64,000 bases of DNA from Geothrix sp. SG200 (GCF_022808935.1 NZ_JAKZFR010000004.1:1-64000); one strand, 5' to 3'; shown: positions 1 to 10,447, counted from the stretch's first letter. The notes: generated from the sequence alone by a model not told the origin. Translations and numbers: made by a program.

Positions 1-468
1 CTCGCCAAGGTCAGCGGCCGCTTCACGAAGTTCGAAGGCACCATCCAGGTCGACACCGCCGACATCAGCAAGTCCAGCGTGGCCGTCACCATCGATGCCG
101 CCAGCCTGACCACGGACAACGAGGCCCGCGACAAGCACCTGAAGTCCCCGGACTTCTTCGACGTGGCGAAGTACCCCACCATCACCTTCAAGAGCACCTC
201 CGTGAAGGAAGTGGCCAAGGGCAAGCTGGAGATCACCGGCGACTTCACCCTGCATGGCGTGACCAAGCGCATCACCTTCCCCATCACCAACGCGGGGACC
301 CAGCCCGGCATGGCGCCCGGCAGCGTGGTGGCAGGCTTCATCGACGGGGCCCTCAGCCTCAACCGCAACGAGTACGGCATCAAGACCTTCCCCGGCGTCA
401 TCGGCGAGACCGTCGCCGTCAGCCTGAACGCCGAGGCCGGCAAGGTCGCCCAGACCGCCCAGAAGTAA
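1..468 (+). CDS. YceI-like domain protein, 3' part
   Basis: The open frame runs from the first base of the window, so the true start and any signal peptide lie outside. The visible 155 residues match the lipocalin-like YceI family, which binds polyisoprenoid-type lipids in a beta barrel and is usually periplasmic. The supporting features are the stretch SLTTDNEARDKHLKSPDFFD, the repeated pattern of the FDVAKYP type, the FTLHGVTK segment and the C-terminal LNRNEYGI, all typical of YceI. It ends about 95 nt before nuoE on the same strand but does not look functionally linked to it. Function beyond lipid binding cannot be inferred. Confidence 0.85.
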   Translation, partial: LAKVSGRFTKFEGTIQVDTADISKSSVAVTIDAASLTTDNEARDKHLKSPDFFDVAKYPTITFKSTSVKEVAKGKLEITGDFTLHGVTKRITFPITNAGTQPGMAPGSVVAGFIDGALSLNRNEYGIKTFPGVIGETVAVSLNAEAGKVAQTAQK

Positions 469-562
469 CCGGGCATCCCGTTTCGTGATGGGGGGCACAG
501 GGGTTTACCCCGGTGCCCCCCAGCGTCTTTGGGCTAAACTGGCCGTTCATGCGAGCGCGCCC

Positions 563-1138
563 ATGAACCATCCTCTGCCTCCCGAGACCTCGAACGAGCC
601 CCTGGCCCCGGGCCAGCGGCTGCCGGAATCCGAGCGAAAGGAATTCAGCCCGGAAGCCCTGGCGGAGATCCAGGCCCTCATGGTCAAGTTCCCGGACAAG
701 CTCGCGGCCACGCTGCCGGCCCTGCACATCGCCCAGCGCGAGTTCGGCTTCGTGAGCCTCTCGGCCATGAAGGCCGTGGCCAAGGCCATCGGCATCCCCG
801 AGGGCCATGTCTTCGGCGTCGCCACCTTCTACACGATGTACCAGAAGGCCCCGGTGGGTCAGTTCCACCTCCAGGTCTGCACCAACATCAGCTGCGCCCT
901 GCGCGGCGCCGCCCAGCTGCTGGAGAAGGTCTGCGAGAAGACCGGCGTGAAGCCCGGCCAGGGCCCCAGCGCCGACGGGATGTGGAGCGTGGAGGAGGTC
1001 GAGTGCCTCGCCGGCTGCGGCAGCGGCCCCTGCGTGCAGGTGAACCACGATGTCTACGACGAGTTCGTGGACGAGAAGAAGCTCATCGAGGTCATGGAAG
1101 CCTGCAAGCGGGGCGATTACCGGCCTTGGGCACATTGA
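563..1138 (+). CDS. nuoE: NuoE-type [2Fe-2S] subunit (24 kDa)
   Basis: This 191-residue protein is the thioredoxin-fold [2Fe-2S] subunit that pairs with NuoF in NADH dehydrogenase modules. The four cluster ligands are visible as C106-x4-C111 and C148-x3-C152. The region around GVATFYTMYQ (about 84-94) is highly typical of NuoE. ATG 563 was chosen because the longer in-frame start at 485 adds residues with no family likeness; no strong Shine-Dalgarno is seen. nuoF follows about 100 nt downstream, but no nuoG or membrane subunit is present here. The pair could therefore serve complex I encoded elsewhere, or act as a diaphorase for another dehydrogenase. Confidence 0.9.
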   Translation: MNHPLPPETSNEPLAPGQRLPESERKEFSPEALAEIQALMVKFPDKLAATLPALHIAQREFGFVSLSAMKAVAKAIGIPEGHVFGVATFYTMYQKAPVGQFHLQVCTNISCALRGAAQLLEKVCEKTGVKPGQGPSADGMWSVEEVECLAGCGSGPCVQVNHDVYDEFVDEKKLIEVMEACKRGDYRPWAH

Positions 1139-1240
1139 TGTTGTCAGGTGGAACTGCCTGCTCGCGCTGCTCGCGATGTTCCCCCTGGCCCCCGCTTCTC
1201 AGCCGGCAAAGCCGTCTTCGCAGCCAATCGAGGTAACCCA

Positions 1241-2611
1241 ATGGCCGCCATTCGCACCAAGCCCGATCCCCAGATCTACACCTTCCCCGGCTTCGGCACG
1301 GACAAGTACCCGAACCTGATGCTCCGCGGGGCGGGGGACCTGGACAACTGGCACCTCAAGGTCTACGAGCAGAAGCACGAGGGCTACGTGGCCCTGAAGG
1401 CCGCGTTGAAAATGGAGCCGGTGGCCGTGGTCGAGGAGATGAAGACCTCCGGCATCCGCGGCCGCGGCGGCGCGGGCTTCCCCTGCGGCCTGAAGTGGTC
1501 CTTCATGCCCAAGGACACGCCCGAGCGGAAGTTCACGCGCTACCTCGTCTGCAATGGCGACGAGGGCGAGCCCGGCACCTTCAAGGACCGCGCCATCCTC
1601 GAGTACAACCCGCACCAGCTCATCGAGGGCATGATCATCGGCGGCTGGGCCATGCAGTGCAAGCTGGGCTTCGTCTACATCCGCGGCGAGTTCCTCTGGC
1701 TCATCGAGAAGCTGGAGGCCGCCATCCAGCAGGCCCGCGACGCCGGCTACCTCGGCAAGAACATCCTGGGCACGGGCTGGGACTACGACATCCTCGTCTA
1801 CCGCGGCGCCGGCGCCTACATCTGCGGCGAGGAGACGGCCCTGCTGAACTCGCTGGAGGGCCGCCGGGGCGAGCCCCGCGTGAAGCCGCCCTTTCCGGCG
1901 GCCAAGGGCGCCTTCGGCCAGCCCACCACCGTGAACAACGTGGAGACGCTCGCGGCCGTGCCCCCCATCCTCCGCATGGGCGGCGCCGAGTACGCCAAGC
2001 TGGGCACGCCCAAGAACACGGGCACCCGCATCTTCGGCGTCAGCGGCCACGTGAAGCGCCCGGGCCTCTTCGAGCTGCCCCTGGGCACGCCCATGGACTT
2101 CGTCGTGAACGAGCTGGCGGGCGGCTCCAGCACCGGCAAGAAGATCAAGGCGATCATCCCCGGCGGCGCCAGCGCCCCCATGTTCGACGAGAAGGACTTC
2201 GACTGCCCGCTGGACTTCGACACCGTGAAGGCGCGGGGCTCCATGGCCGGCTCCGGCGGCCTCATCTGCATGGACGAGGACACCTGCATGGTGCAGGCCA
2301 CCCTGCGCCTGATCCGCTTCTACGCCCACGAGAGCTGCGGCCAGTGCACGCCCTGCCGCGAAGGCTGCAACTGGATGGAGATGGTGCTCTACCGCATCGA
2401 GCACGGCGAGGGCCGCATGGAGGACCTGGACCTGCTGGCCAGCCTCACGCCCCGCATCGGCCTGCGGACGCTGTGTCCCCTCGGCGACGCCGCCTGCGGC
2501 CCCATGGACTCGGCGCTCCAGAAGTTCCGCCACGAGTTCGAGCATCACATCACCCACAAGACCTGCTACGCCCAAGGCTCGCGGCTGCTGACCGCGGTGG
2601 GTGCGCACTAG
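1241..2611 (+). CDS. nuoF: NuoF-type NADH-binding flavoprotein subunit
   Basis: The 456-residue protein carries the NADH/FMN-binding 51 kDa fold: the glycine-rich GRGGAGFPCGLKW segment near residue 75, a second glycine-rich GAGAYICGEETALLNSLEG near 190, and the [4Fe-4S] motif ESCGQCTPCREGC near 364-375 with a fourth cysteine around residue 413. It would oxidise NADH and pass electrons through FMN to the iron-sulfur chain shared with NuoE. ATG 1241 follows a gaggtaa ribosome-binding site; the frame stays open upstream without family likeness. A strong hairpin terminator follows at 2633, so the nuoEF unit ends here, without nuoG. Unlike hydB in the same window it has no extra ferredoxin domains. 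Confidence 0.93.
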   Translation: MAAIRTKPDPQIYTFPGFGTDKYPNLMLRGAGDLDNWHLKVYEQKHEGYVALKAALKMEPVAVVEEMKTSGIRGRGGAGFPCGLKWSFMPKDTPERKFTRYLVCNGDEGEPGTFKDRAILEYNPHQLIEGMIIGGWAMQCKLGFVYIRGEFLWLIEKLEAAIQQARDAGYLGKNILGTGWDYDILVYRGAGAYICGEETALLNSLEGRRGEPRVKPPFPAAKGAFGQPTTVNNVETLAAVPPILRMGGAEYAKLGTPKNTGTRIFGVSGHVKRPGLFELPLGTPMDFVVNELAGGSSTGKKIKAIIPGGASAPMFDEKDFDCPLDFDTVKARGSMAGSGGLICMDEDTCMVQATLRLIRFYAHESCGQCTPCREGCNWMEMVLYRIEHGEGRMEDLDLLASLTPRIGLRTLCPLGDAACGPMDSALQKFRHEFEHHITHKTCYAQGSRLLTAVGAH

Positions 2612-2632
2612 CGGCCATCCTTCCGTTCCGCA

Positions 2633-2665
2633 GAACCGGGCGCCGACGGCGCCCGGTTCCTTGTT
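2633..2665 (+). terminator. intrinsic terminator of nuoEF
   Basis: A perfect 12-bp inverted repeat (arms 2633-2644 and 2648-2659, 3-nt loop) is followed by a short T-rich run. It lies 22 nt after the nuoF stop codon and before a convergent gene, so it may terminate in both directions. Confidence 0.85.
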
Positions 2666-2683
2666 CGGGAAAGGTCGCGCCAC

Positions 2684-3433
2684 TCAGGAGCCGACCAGGG
2701 TCGGGTGCGCGGGGCCGGCCTTGTAGCCGCCCTTCAGATCAGGCCAGCCGCATTCGACAAGCCGGAGGCACGCCTGGGCGACGCTTTCCACCCGCTGTCG
2801 TCCGTTGTTGAAGACGGCGTCGTACCAGTGGAAGGAGGTGATGTCCGTGTGCAGGCACTCGCTGATGAACTTCTCCCGCAGCTTGGACTGGACCCGGACC
2901 ACGTCCCCGGCGTCCTCCATGGGCATCTCGAGGCGACGCGCGATGGATCGTACGCGGAAATCGAAGCTGCCCACCAGGCGGAAATGGAAGCAGTTCTTCA
3001 TGTCCTGGCAGACGACAGCCCCGCCCCGGCCGACGATGATCGCGCCCCCGGCCATGGCGATGGGGACCAGGTGCTGCACCACCTTGGCGTAGGCGTCATC
3101 GTGGGTGAGGAAGCCGAAATGTGTCCGGAGGACATCCTGGGCGTGGCTTTCGTTCCCGAGGTGGGCCAGGAGCTCCCGGGAGAGCTTTTCGTCAGAGGCC
3201 ACCTGATCCACCAGCGCCTTGTCGAAGATGGTCCAGGGCAGGCCTGTCACCTCGTCGAGGAGGGTCTTCAGGTGGAGGGCCAGGGGATAGCCCTGGCAAC
3301 CGAACTCCCTGGAGATGGTGATGGTGGGCAGGATCCGCCTTTGATGGGAGCGCGCGAGCCGCTCCTGCAGCTCGGTCCACGTGCATTCCCGCTTCTCGAT
3401 GCTCGGGACGAGGGACGCCAGGGGCTTGGGCAT
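2684..3433 (-). CDS. cytidylate kinase-like family protein
   Basis: The 249-residue protein resembles the cytidylate kinase-like family (Cytidylate_kin2 type) of P-loop nucleotide-kinase relatives. The N-terminal third has ITISREFGCQGYPLALHL (about 37-54), where a P-loop-like turn is expected, and the middle has GRGGAVVCQDMKNCFHFRLV, the strand that follows the lid region in this family. ATG 3433 was preferred because the longer open frame upstream is antisense shadow of the next gene. The substrate is unknown; members are often annotated only as nucleotide kinase-like. It converges on nuoF. Confidence 0.75.
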   Translation of the reverse strand: MPKPLASLVPSIEKRECTWTELQERLARSHQRRILPTITISREFGCQGYPLALHLKTLLDEVTGLPWTIFDKALVDQVASDEKLSRELLAHLGNESHAQDVLRTHFGFLTHDDAYAKVVQHLVPIAMAGGAIIVGRGGAVVCQDMKNCFHFRLVGSFDFRVRSIARRLEMPMEDAGDVVRVQSKLREKFISECLHTDITSFHWYDAVFNNGRQRVESVAQACLRLVECGWPDLKGGYKAGPAHPTLVGS

Positions 3434-3556
3434 ACGACCTCCAGTGGCGGGACAGCCAGGCGAGGACGGCCGGCGCTTGGAGCATAAGGCCTTCCTGGGC
3501 ACAGGCAAGGCCCGGATCGTCTGGAGCCTCCAGGGAGGACCACCTACCCTGGAAGG

Positions 3557-4900
3557 ATGCGCCTGGCCATCCTCCTCCTCCTCCTTGCCTCGCTCCTCCG
3601 GGCCCAGGAGGTCTTCCTGGTGCAGCCCTACCTGCAGCTGGGTGATGCTCCGAAGGCGGCGGCTGTGGACCGGCTGGATCTGTTGTGGCAGACCGAGGAT
3701 CGCGACGCCGCCTGGCGCGTGGAGGTGAAGGCCGGCGGCCGCTGGAAGCCCCTGCCGCCCGCCTTCCGGCGGCTGGATGCGCCGCCCCTGCCGCCCCACC
3801 GCATCTACCGGGCCACCCTGAAGGACCTGCCGCCGGGGGCCCGCGTGCCCTACCGGGTGAAGCGGGATGGCGCGGTGGTGTTCGAGGCTCAGGCGCAAGT
3901 GCGCAAGCCTGACGCCCATCGGATGGTGGTGTTCGGGGATGCGGCGGACGGGTCGCGTGAACAGGCGGCCCTCGCGCAGGCCGTGGCGGGCGCGCATCCG
4001 GACGCAGTCCTCCTTGTCGGGGACCTGGTCTATGGCATGGGCCTGGCCTCCGAGTACCGCCAACGCTTCTTCCCGATCTACAACGGCGGCTCCCGCCCGC
4101 TCATGGCGCAGGTGCCGTTCCTGGGCCTGCCCGGCAATCACGACGTGCCGTTCCGCCGCGCACCGGATGCGGCCGCCTATTTCGCCTACTGGTCCCTGCC
4201 CCTGAACGGGCCCGCCCTGGAGCCCGGCGGGCCGAACGCCGCGCCCGTCGTGGCCGGCGTGCACGATGCCATGGTGGCTGCCGCGGGTCCGGCCTTTCCC
4301 CGCATGGCCAGCTACAGCTTCGACTACGGCAGGGTCCACTGGACCGTGCTGGATTCCAACGTCTACACGGATTGGACGAGCCCGGTCCTGAGGGCCTGGC
4401 TGGAAGCCGACCTGAAGGCCGCGAAGGCGGCCACCTGGCGCATCGTGGCCCTCCACCACCCCCTGTTCCAGAGCTCCCGCAGCCACATGGATGACCAGTG
4501 GATGCGCCCCATCAGCCCCGTCCTCGAGAAGTACGGCGTGGACCTGGTGCTGGCCGGCCATGTCCACAACTACCAGCGGACGGCTCCCCTCCGCTTCACG
4601 CCCACGAAGGTGGGGCCCCGGGGCAGGCCGGTGGAGGGCACCTTCACCGTCGACGAGGCCTTCGACGGCAAGACGATCACCCGGGCGAAGGGCGTCGTCC
4701 ACATCGTCACGGGCGCCGGCGGGGCCGAGCTCTACGACCGCTGGCAGACGGATGTCCGCGCCAGCTGGCAGCCCTGGACCCGCGCCTTCGTCTCCGACCG
4801 GCATTCCTTCACGGTGCTGGACGTGGACGGCCGCGAGTTGAGGCTGCGGCAACTGGATGCCGAAGGGCGGGAGCTGGACGCCCTGACGCTCACGAAGTGA
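3557..4900 (+). CDS. secreted calcineurin-like metallophosphoesterase
   Basis: The protein (447 aa) begins with a clear signal peptide (MRLAILLLLLASLLRAQ), so it is exported. After an N-terminal fibronectin-like region, as in purple acid phosphatases, it has the dinuclear metal motifs in order: VFGDAADGS near 125, VGDLVYGMG near 153, GNHDVPF near 192, ALHHPLFQSS near 297 and GHVHNYQRT near 333. These are the Asp, Asn and His ligands expected for phosphoesterase activity. The likely role is hydrolysis of a phosphate ester in the periplasm; the true substrate is not evident. It stands alone between two minus-strand genes. Confidence 0.87.
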   Translation: MRLAILLLLLASLLRAQEVFLVQPYLQLGDAPKAAAVDRLDLLWQTEDRDAAWRVEVKAGGRWKPLPPAFRRLDAPPLPPHRIYRATLKDLPPGARVPYRVKRDGAVVFEAQAQVRKPDAHRMVVFGDAADGSREQAALAQAVAGAHPDAVLLVGDLVYGMGLASEYRQRFFPIYNGGSRPLMAQVPFLGLPGNHDVPFRRAPDAAAYFAYWSLPLNGPALEPGGPNAAPVVAGVHDAMVAAAGPAFPRMASYSFDYGRVHWTVLDSNVYTDWTSPVLRAWLEADLKAAKAATWRIVALHHPLFQSSRSHMDDQWMRPISPVLEKYGVDLVLAGHVHNYQRTAPLRFTPTKVGPRGRPVEGTFTVDEAFDGKTITRAKGVVHIVTGAGGAELYDRWQTDVRASWQPWTRAFVSDRHSFTVLDVDGRELRLRQLDAEGRELDALTLTK

Positions 4901-4934
4901 GCTTGTCAGGGGCCGCTGGGACCGTGCGGGGAAC

Positions 4935-5348
4935 CTAGCGTTTCCCCGAGGCGAGCGAATAGGCGCGGATCTTGTGGTCCCGCATCTCGAAGATCCAGGT
5001 GTCAGACCAGATGGCGTCGGTTTGGACCTTGACCCGGGCCTGGATCGAGCCCTGGACCACCGTCAACGTCCCGACCTCCACGCGGAGGTCGGGGTGCTTG
5101 CGGAAGGTGGTCTGGAAGAAGGCCCGGATCTGCGGCTTCGAAAGGGTTCCGCCGGACCCCTGGAAGACGGCGTCCTCGGTCAGGCACCGCATCATCCCCT
5201 CGAGATCCCGGCGGCCGTAGGCGTTAAGGAAATCAAGGACGATCTTGGCGTTCGCGTCGCTGGGGAATGGTTGAGAGACAGGTGACGGGTGACACGAGGC
5301 CAGAAACACGGCCATGGAGAGTGCGAGGAACTCTACAGGGTGCTTCAT
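4935..5348 (-). CDS. SnoaL/NTF2-like lipoprotein
   Basis: This is a small 137-residue lipoprotein: a hydrophobic N-terminus ending in the lipobox FLASC (Cys19) and then an NTF2-like cone domain. The repeated FLNAYGRRDLEGMMRCLTEDAVF opening (about 39-61) is characteristic of SnoaL-type folds that bind small hydrophobic ligands or act as folded scaffolds. No catalytic residues can be assigned. Overlapping frames were rejected because only this one gives a signal peptide and the fold pattern. Confidence 0.75.
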   Translation of the reverse strand: MKHPVEFLALSMAVFLASCHPSPVSQPFPSDANAKIVLDFLNAYGRRDLEGMMRCLTEDAVFQGSGGTLSKPQIRAFFQTTFRKHPDLRVEVGTLTVVQGSIQARVKVQTDAIWSDTWIFEMRDHKIRAYSLASGKR

Positions 5349-5649
5349 GGGACTGCCTCCCAGAACTGTTGAGTCCCTGAACTGACCTGCCAGGTGGGAT
5401 TCTACCGCCTGAAATAGGATGGGTTGGTGGCTCGGGTGACCTGTAGCTATTCACGGCGCCGGCAAAGGAGAGTTGAGTGCCATCACGATGACGAGGTGAT
5501 CGAATGGTTGACGAACGAAGCGAATCCAACCCGCCCGTACTGATGCGCTGAACGGAATCAAGGAAGCGAAAAGTTGGGAGAGCGGAACGCAATGCTGAAC
5601 GGGCCCGAGTGGAGCGGAAGGCTAGGCGAGCTTAAGGCGAATAAAGGGT
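5349..5649. other. gene-free 300-bp stretch, lower GC
   Basis: No supported gene, RNA or strong hairpin is seen. Base composition is less GC-rich than the neighbouring kilobases and continues into the lipoprotein gene to its right. It may be a remnant of transferred DNA, but no recombinase or attachment site was recognised. Confidence 0.4.
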
Positions 5650-6087
5650 TTATTGGTCTGTTCTGAAAATATCGCATTTCCCATTTGCATCAATGGATAG
5701 CCGGTAGAACTTGGTTTCACCGGCCTTTATTACCGATTCTCGCTGTGTCCAATTATCGCTGCCGACCGCACAAAGGCCACGACCTAACGGATCTCTGCCG
5801 ACTCGGAACAGAATTTCTCCCGGAGGCACGAAAAGATCCACACGCTCCGCTACCGCCATTCGGGCAGCAAGCACCCCATTTATATGGACTGCATAGAAGC
5901 AACCACTGCCACCGAATCCTTCGTCTCGAATCACTACGATATGAGCTGATCGCTCTTCTGTGGGTGCCTTGAATTCCAAGATTCGATTTGCCTCGATCGG
6001 CCGAGCATTCGGAACTGCAACGGGCGTAGTCGCGCAACCCAAGAAGAGTCCGACGAAGATTACGGCATACGAAACACTTCGTTTCAT
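5650..6087 (-). CDS. hypothetical lipoprotein, lower-GC gene
   Basis: The 145-residue product has a lipoprotein signal (MKRSVSYAVIFVGLFLGCAT, lipid-attachment Cys18). The mature part contains VFVPPGE-like and FYRLSID segments reminiscent of DUF2846-type small lipoproteins that present a beta-sandwich, but I do not recognise it firmly. It contains cysteines at SGCFYAV and GLCAVG that could form a disulfide outside the cytoplasm. Codon use is clearly less GC-biased than in its neighbours, with frequent A/T third positions, so it looks recently acquired. Flanks are gene-poor. Confidence 0.65.
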   Translation of the reverse strand: MKRSVSYAVIFVGLFLGCATTPVAVPNARPIEANRILEFKAPTEERSAHIVVIRDEGFGGSGCFYAVHINGVLAARMAVAERVDLFVPPGEILFRVGRDPLGRGLCAVGSDNWTQRESVIKAGETKFYRLSIDANGKCDIFRTDQ

Positions 6088-6198
6088 GGTTACCCCTGAT
6101 GGGCGTTCTCAGGTTCGCTTCCGGAATTCTTCGTGTATTTTGTTGATCGACGTCCGTGGAGGGGCCCTAATAAGGGATTAACCGAAACTCACCGATGT

Positions 6199-6696
6199 CT
6201 ATCGCCCGAAGCTGATCGAGTACGTCAGAGGCTTCGGCAGCTGGGGGCTCTTCACTGTGGCGGTGAGGGTCAGCGCCTTGCCGTCGGGGCTCAGCTTGAA
6301 GAGGTTGGTGCGCTCGCCGTCCTCGTTCTTGAAGGTCTGGACGAGCTGGTCCTTGCCCACCTGGGCGGCCACCATGAACTTCTCGCCGTCCTCGCGGGTC
6401 CAGGGCGCGGCCTTGCCGCCGGCGGGCATGAGGATGGGGGCCCGGTCGTCCAGCTTCACGGCCACGCCCTTGTCGGTGATGGTGATGGTGACCTTCCGGT
6501 AGGCGGGGTTCAGCTTCCTGAGCCGCCCTCGGGCGATGGGTCGCTTGTAGAAGGCCATCTCCTTCACCGTGGCGTCGATGGCCGCGGCGATGTCATCGGC
6601 CTTGGTCTGGGTCCAGGCGCCGGAGAGGGGAGGCTCCTGGGCCGCTAGGGACAGGGCCGCGAGTACAGGTACGATGAACAGCCGGGCTGCGCGCAT
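6199..6696 (-). CDS. secreted hypothetical protein
   Basis: The 165-residue protein has a signal peptide (MRAARLFIVPVLAALSLAAQ), then a mature domain with alternating hydrophobic strands (KVTITITDKGVAVKLDD; KALTLTATV), suggesting a lipocalin or beta-barrel-like fold of about 145 residues. ATG 6696 is chosen over an upstream ATG because a GGAGG ribosome-binding site lies 6 nt before it and because the signal peptide starts there. No family was recognised. It is downstream of the intergenic inverted repeat near 6771-6823. Confidence 0.65.
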   Translation of the reverse strand: MRAARLFIVPVLAALSLAAQEPPLSGAWTQTKADDIAAAIDATVKEMAFYKRPIARGRLRKLNPAYRKVTITITDKGVAVKLDDRAPILMPAGGKAAPWTREDGEKFMVAAQVGKDQLVQTFKNEDGERTNLFKLSPDGKALTLTATVKSPQLPKPLTYSISFGR

Positions 6697-6770
6697 GGGG
6701 ACCTCCGTGGAATGGGTGGTCCCACCATAGCACCGGGTGGTCCGCGGCAACACCTTCAAACGCCAACCGG

Positions 6771-6823
6771 AGAGAACGCCGAGAACAAGGAGAAAAATAT
6801 CCTCTGCGCTCTCTGCGTTCTCT
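6771..6823. repeat. intergenic inverted repeat, CTCTGCG-type words
   Basis: Between two minus-strand genes there is a 9-bp inverted repeat (6771-6779 with 6815-6823, arms AGAGAACGC/GCGTTCTCT) embedded in reiterated words such as CTCTGCG and TCTGCGGTGAA. I recall similar words scattered in intergenic DNA of Acidobacteria and other high-GC genomes. It follows the argF stop codon and could work as a transcription end, but it lacks a T-tract. Confidence 0.5.
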
Positions 6824-6856
6824 GCGGTGAAACAACCGATGGGGCTGGGTCGTCCC

Positions 6857-7849
6857 CTACCCGATGGTCGCCACCATGACGGCCTTGATGGTGTGCATGC
6901 GATTCTCGGCTTCGTCGAAAACCACGCTGTGGCGGGACCGGAAGACCTCGTCCGTCACCTCGCGGATGTCGTGGCCGAGAGCCTTCTGCTCCTTGGCCAG
7001 CTTGGTCTCGAAGTCGTGGAAGGCGGGCAGGCAGTGGAGGAACTTCACGTCCGGGTTGCCGGTCTTCTGCACCATCTCCATCGTGACCTTGAAGGGCGTG
7101 AGCAGCTTCACGCGCTGGGGGATCTGGTCCTCCTCGCCCATGCTGGCCCAGACATCGGTGTAGAGCACATCGGCGTCCTTGACGGCGGCGGCGACGTCAT
7201 CGGTGACCTCGATGGTGGCGCCGGTCTCCTCGGCGGCCTTGCGGGCGGCGGCCAGCACGGCGGGATCGGGGGCGAGGTCGTTCGGCCCCAGGGCCACCAT
7301 GTGCATGCCGGTCTTGGCGGCGCCGTACATGAGGGCGTAGCTCATGTTGTTGCGGATGTCGCCGCAAAATACCAGCTTCACCTTGTTCAGGGGCTTGGCC
7401 ACGTGCTCTTCGATGGTGAGGAAGTCGGCGAGGATCTGCGTCGGGTGGTCGGTGTCCGTGAGGCCGTTCCACACGGGCACGCCGCTGTGCTGGGCCAGGG
7501 CCTCCACGACTTCCTGCTTGTAGCCGCGGTACTCGATGCCGTCGTAGAAGCGACCCAGCACCTTGGCGCTGTCCTCAATGGATTCCTTCTTGCCGACCTG
7601 GGAGCTGGCGCTGTCCAGGAAGGTCACGTGGGCGCCTTCCTCGAGCGCGCCGACCTCGAAGGCGCAGCGGGTGCGGGTACTGGTCTTCTCGAAGAGCAGC
7701 ACGATGTTCTTGCCCTTCAGGGCCTCGCCGTGGAGGCCCATGCGCTTCTTGGCCTTCAGGTCCCGGGAAAGGTCCAGGAGGTAGCGCACCTCCAGGGGGG
7801 TGAAGTCCATCAGCGTGAGAAAGCTGCGTCCCTTGAGGTTGACGGCCAT
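6857..7849 (-). CDS. argF: ornithine carbamoyltransferase
   Basis: The 330-residue enzyme joins carbamoyl phosphate and ornithine to give citrulline in arginine synthesis, or runs in reverse in the arginine deiminase path. Visible are the carbamoyl-phosphate motif STRTR (57-61), the TDTDHPTQ motif near 140 and the ornithine-site HCLPAFHD (272-279). The length fits both ArgF and catabolic ArcB. No arcA or arcC is nearby, which slightly favours the biosynthetic name, though the sequence alone does not settle it. It is cytoplasmic and normally trimeric. No other arginine gene is adjacent; carboxylase genes lie upstream on the same strand. Confidence 0.93.
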   Translation of the reverse strand: MAVNLKGRSFLTLMDFTPLEVRYLLDLSRDLKAKKRMGLHGEALKGKNIVLLFEKTSTRTRCAFEVGALEEGAHVTFLDSASSQVGKKESIEDSAKVLGRFYDGIEYRGYKQEVVEALAQHSGVPVWNGLTDTDHPTQILADFLTIEEHVAKPLNKVKLVFCGDIRNNMSYALMYGAAKTGMHMVALGPNDLAPDPAVLAAARKAAEETGATIEVTDDVAAAVKDADVLYTDVWASMGEEDQIPQRVKLLTPFKVTMEMVQKTGNPDVKFLHCLPAFHDFETKLAKEQKALGHDIREVTDEVFRSRHSVVFDEAENRMHTIKAVMVATIG

Positions 7850-7934
7850 GGGGTCCTCCGAAGCGAATCCAGGCCCCAGGGTAGCCGCCCGCCGGGGTGA
7901 CGGCGGTCCGGAAGGGGCCGGCCCGAACCCCGGT

Positions 7935-8261
7935 TTACAGAGTGTCAGAGGCCGTCCGGAGGGTCACCAGCAGCTGCCCCTTGGCCACGGTCGCGCCGGG
8001 GGCCGCGGTCACGTCGAGCACGGTGCCGTCCGAGGGGGCCGCCACGTGATTCTGCATCTTCATGGCCTCGAGGACGAGAAGGCTCTGGCCGCGGCGCACG
8101 AGGTCCCCGGGCTTCACGAGGACTTCCAGGACGAGGCCGGGGATGAAGGCCGTGATCCGGCCCGGGTCCCTGGGTGTGTAGGCCTTCCGGAGGGTGTACT
8201 TCCGGGTGTGGGCCGTTTCGTAGACGGTGTCGTTCAGGGTGAGGGTCTGGCGCGTGGTCAT
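7935..8261 (-). CDS. biotin carboxyl carrier protein
   Basis: This 108-residue protein is a biotinyl domain with a short lead: the EAMKM motif (65-69) holds the lysine (K68) that carries biotin, and the paired half-repeats [15 protein letters not shown] and [10 protein letters not shown] give the barrel-sandwich fold. It lies 10 nt after the carboxyltransferase gene and is probably its partner, carrying CO2 for an acyl-CoA. ATG 8261 starts the protein; the longer frame upstream is shadow of the carboxyltransferase gene. Confidence 0.88.
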   Translation of the reverse strand: MTTRQTLTLNDTVYETAHTRKYTLRKAYTPRDPGRITAFIPGLVLEVLVKPGDLVRRGQSLLVLEAMKMQNHVAAPSDGTVLDVTAAPGATVAKGQLLVTLRTASDTL

Positions 8262-8271
8262 GGAGGCTCGC

Positions 8272-9813
<1,542 letters not shown>

Positions 9814-10018
9814 GGGCGATCCTTCGAGGCATTCCGCGGCCCTGAGCGCAGGTCCGGGCAGGCTTTCAAAAAGCTGACCCATGCATCATAAATGCGTTGT
9901 CCCGGGAAAATCCACGCCAAGGATCACGAATTCCCCGAACCGGAGGGTCCCACTGAGCCCCCCTTGGCCGTATAGTCAGGGCCATCCATTCCATCCAGTC
10001 CGGCGCCGGGAGGCACGC

Positions 10019-10447
10019 ATGCGACCACTCGCCCAGTTGATCCAAGGCAAGAAGGCCCTGGTGTCGGTAGGCCCCGACGACACGGTGTTCACCGCGCTGA
10101 CCCTGCTGGCCCAGCACGACATCGGCGCCCTGCTGGTGCTGGAAGGAGGTCGCCTGGTGGGGATCTTCTCGGAGCGGGACTACGCGCGGAAGATCATCCT
10201 CAAGGGCAAGTCCTCGAAGGACACCCTCGTGCGGGAGATCATGAGCGAGCGGGTGAGCTGCGTGACCCTGGGGGAGTCCGTGGAGGAGTGCATGGCCCTC
10301 ATGACGGGCAAGCACATCCGCCACCTGCCGGTCCTTTCGGAGGACAACGAGGTGCTGGGCATCCTCTCCATCGGCGACCTGGTGAAGGAAACCATCTCCG
10401 ACCAGCAGTTCACCATCGATCAGCTGGTGCACTACATCCAGAACTGA
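10019..10447 (+). CDS. CBS-domain pair protein
   Basis: The protein is 142 residues and consists almost entirely of a tandem CBS pair (Bateman module): the first repeat ends in GALLVLEGGRLVGIFSERDY (about 39-58) and the second in HIRHLPVLSEDNEVLGILSI (about 101-120). Such stand-alone modules bind adenosyl ligands such as AMP, ATP or SAM and act as sensors. No catalytic domain is attached. ATG 10019 is preceded by GGGAGG; upstream in-frame codons show no family likeness. It is divergent from the carboxyltransferase gene across a 205-bp gap. Confidence 0.88.
   Translation: MRPLAQLIQGKKALVSVGPDDTVFTALTLLAQHDIGALLVLEGGRLVGIFSERDYARKIILKGKSSKDTLVREIMSERVSCVTLGESVEECMALMTGKHIRHLPVLSEDNEVLGILSIGDLVKETISDQQFTIDQLVHYIQN

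Noticed and set aside
3434-4852. Long upstream extension of the cytidylate-kinase-like gene
   Set aside because: It is antisense to the phosphoesterase gene and has no relation to the kinase fold; ATG 3433 begins the conserved part.
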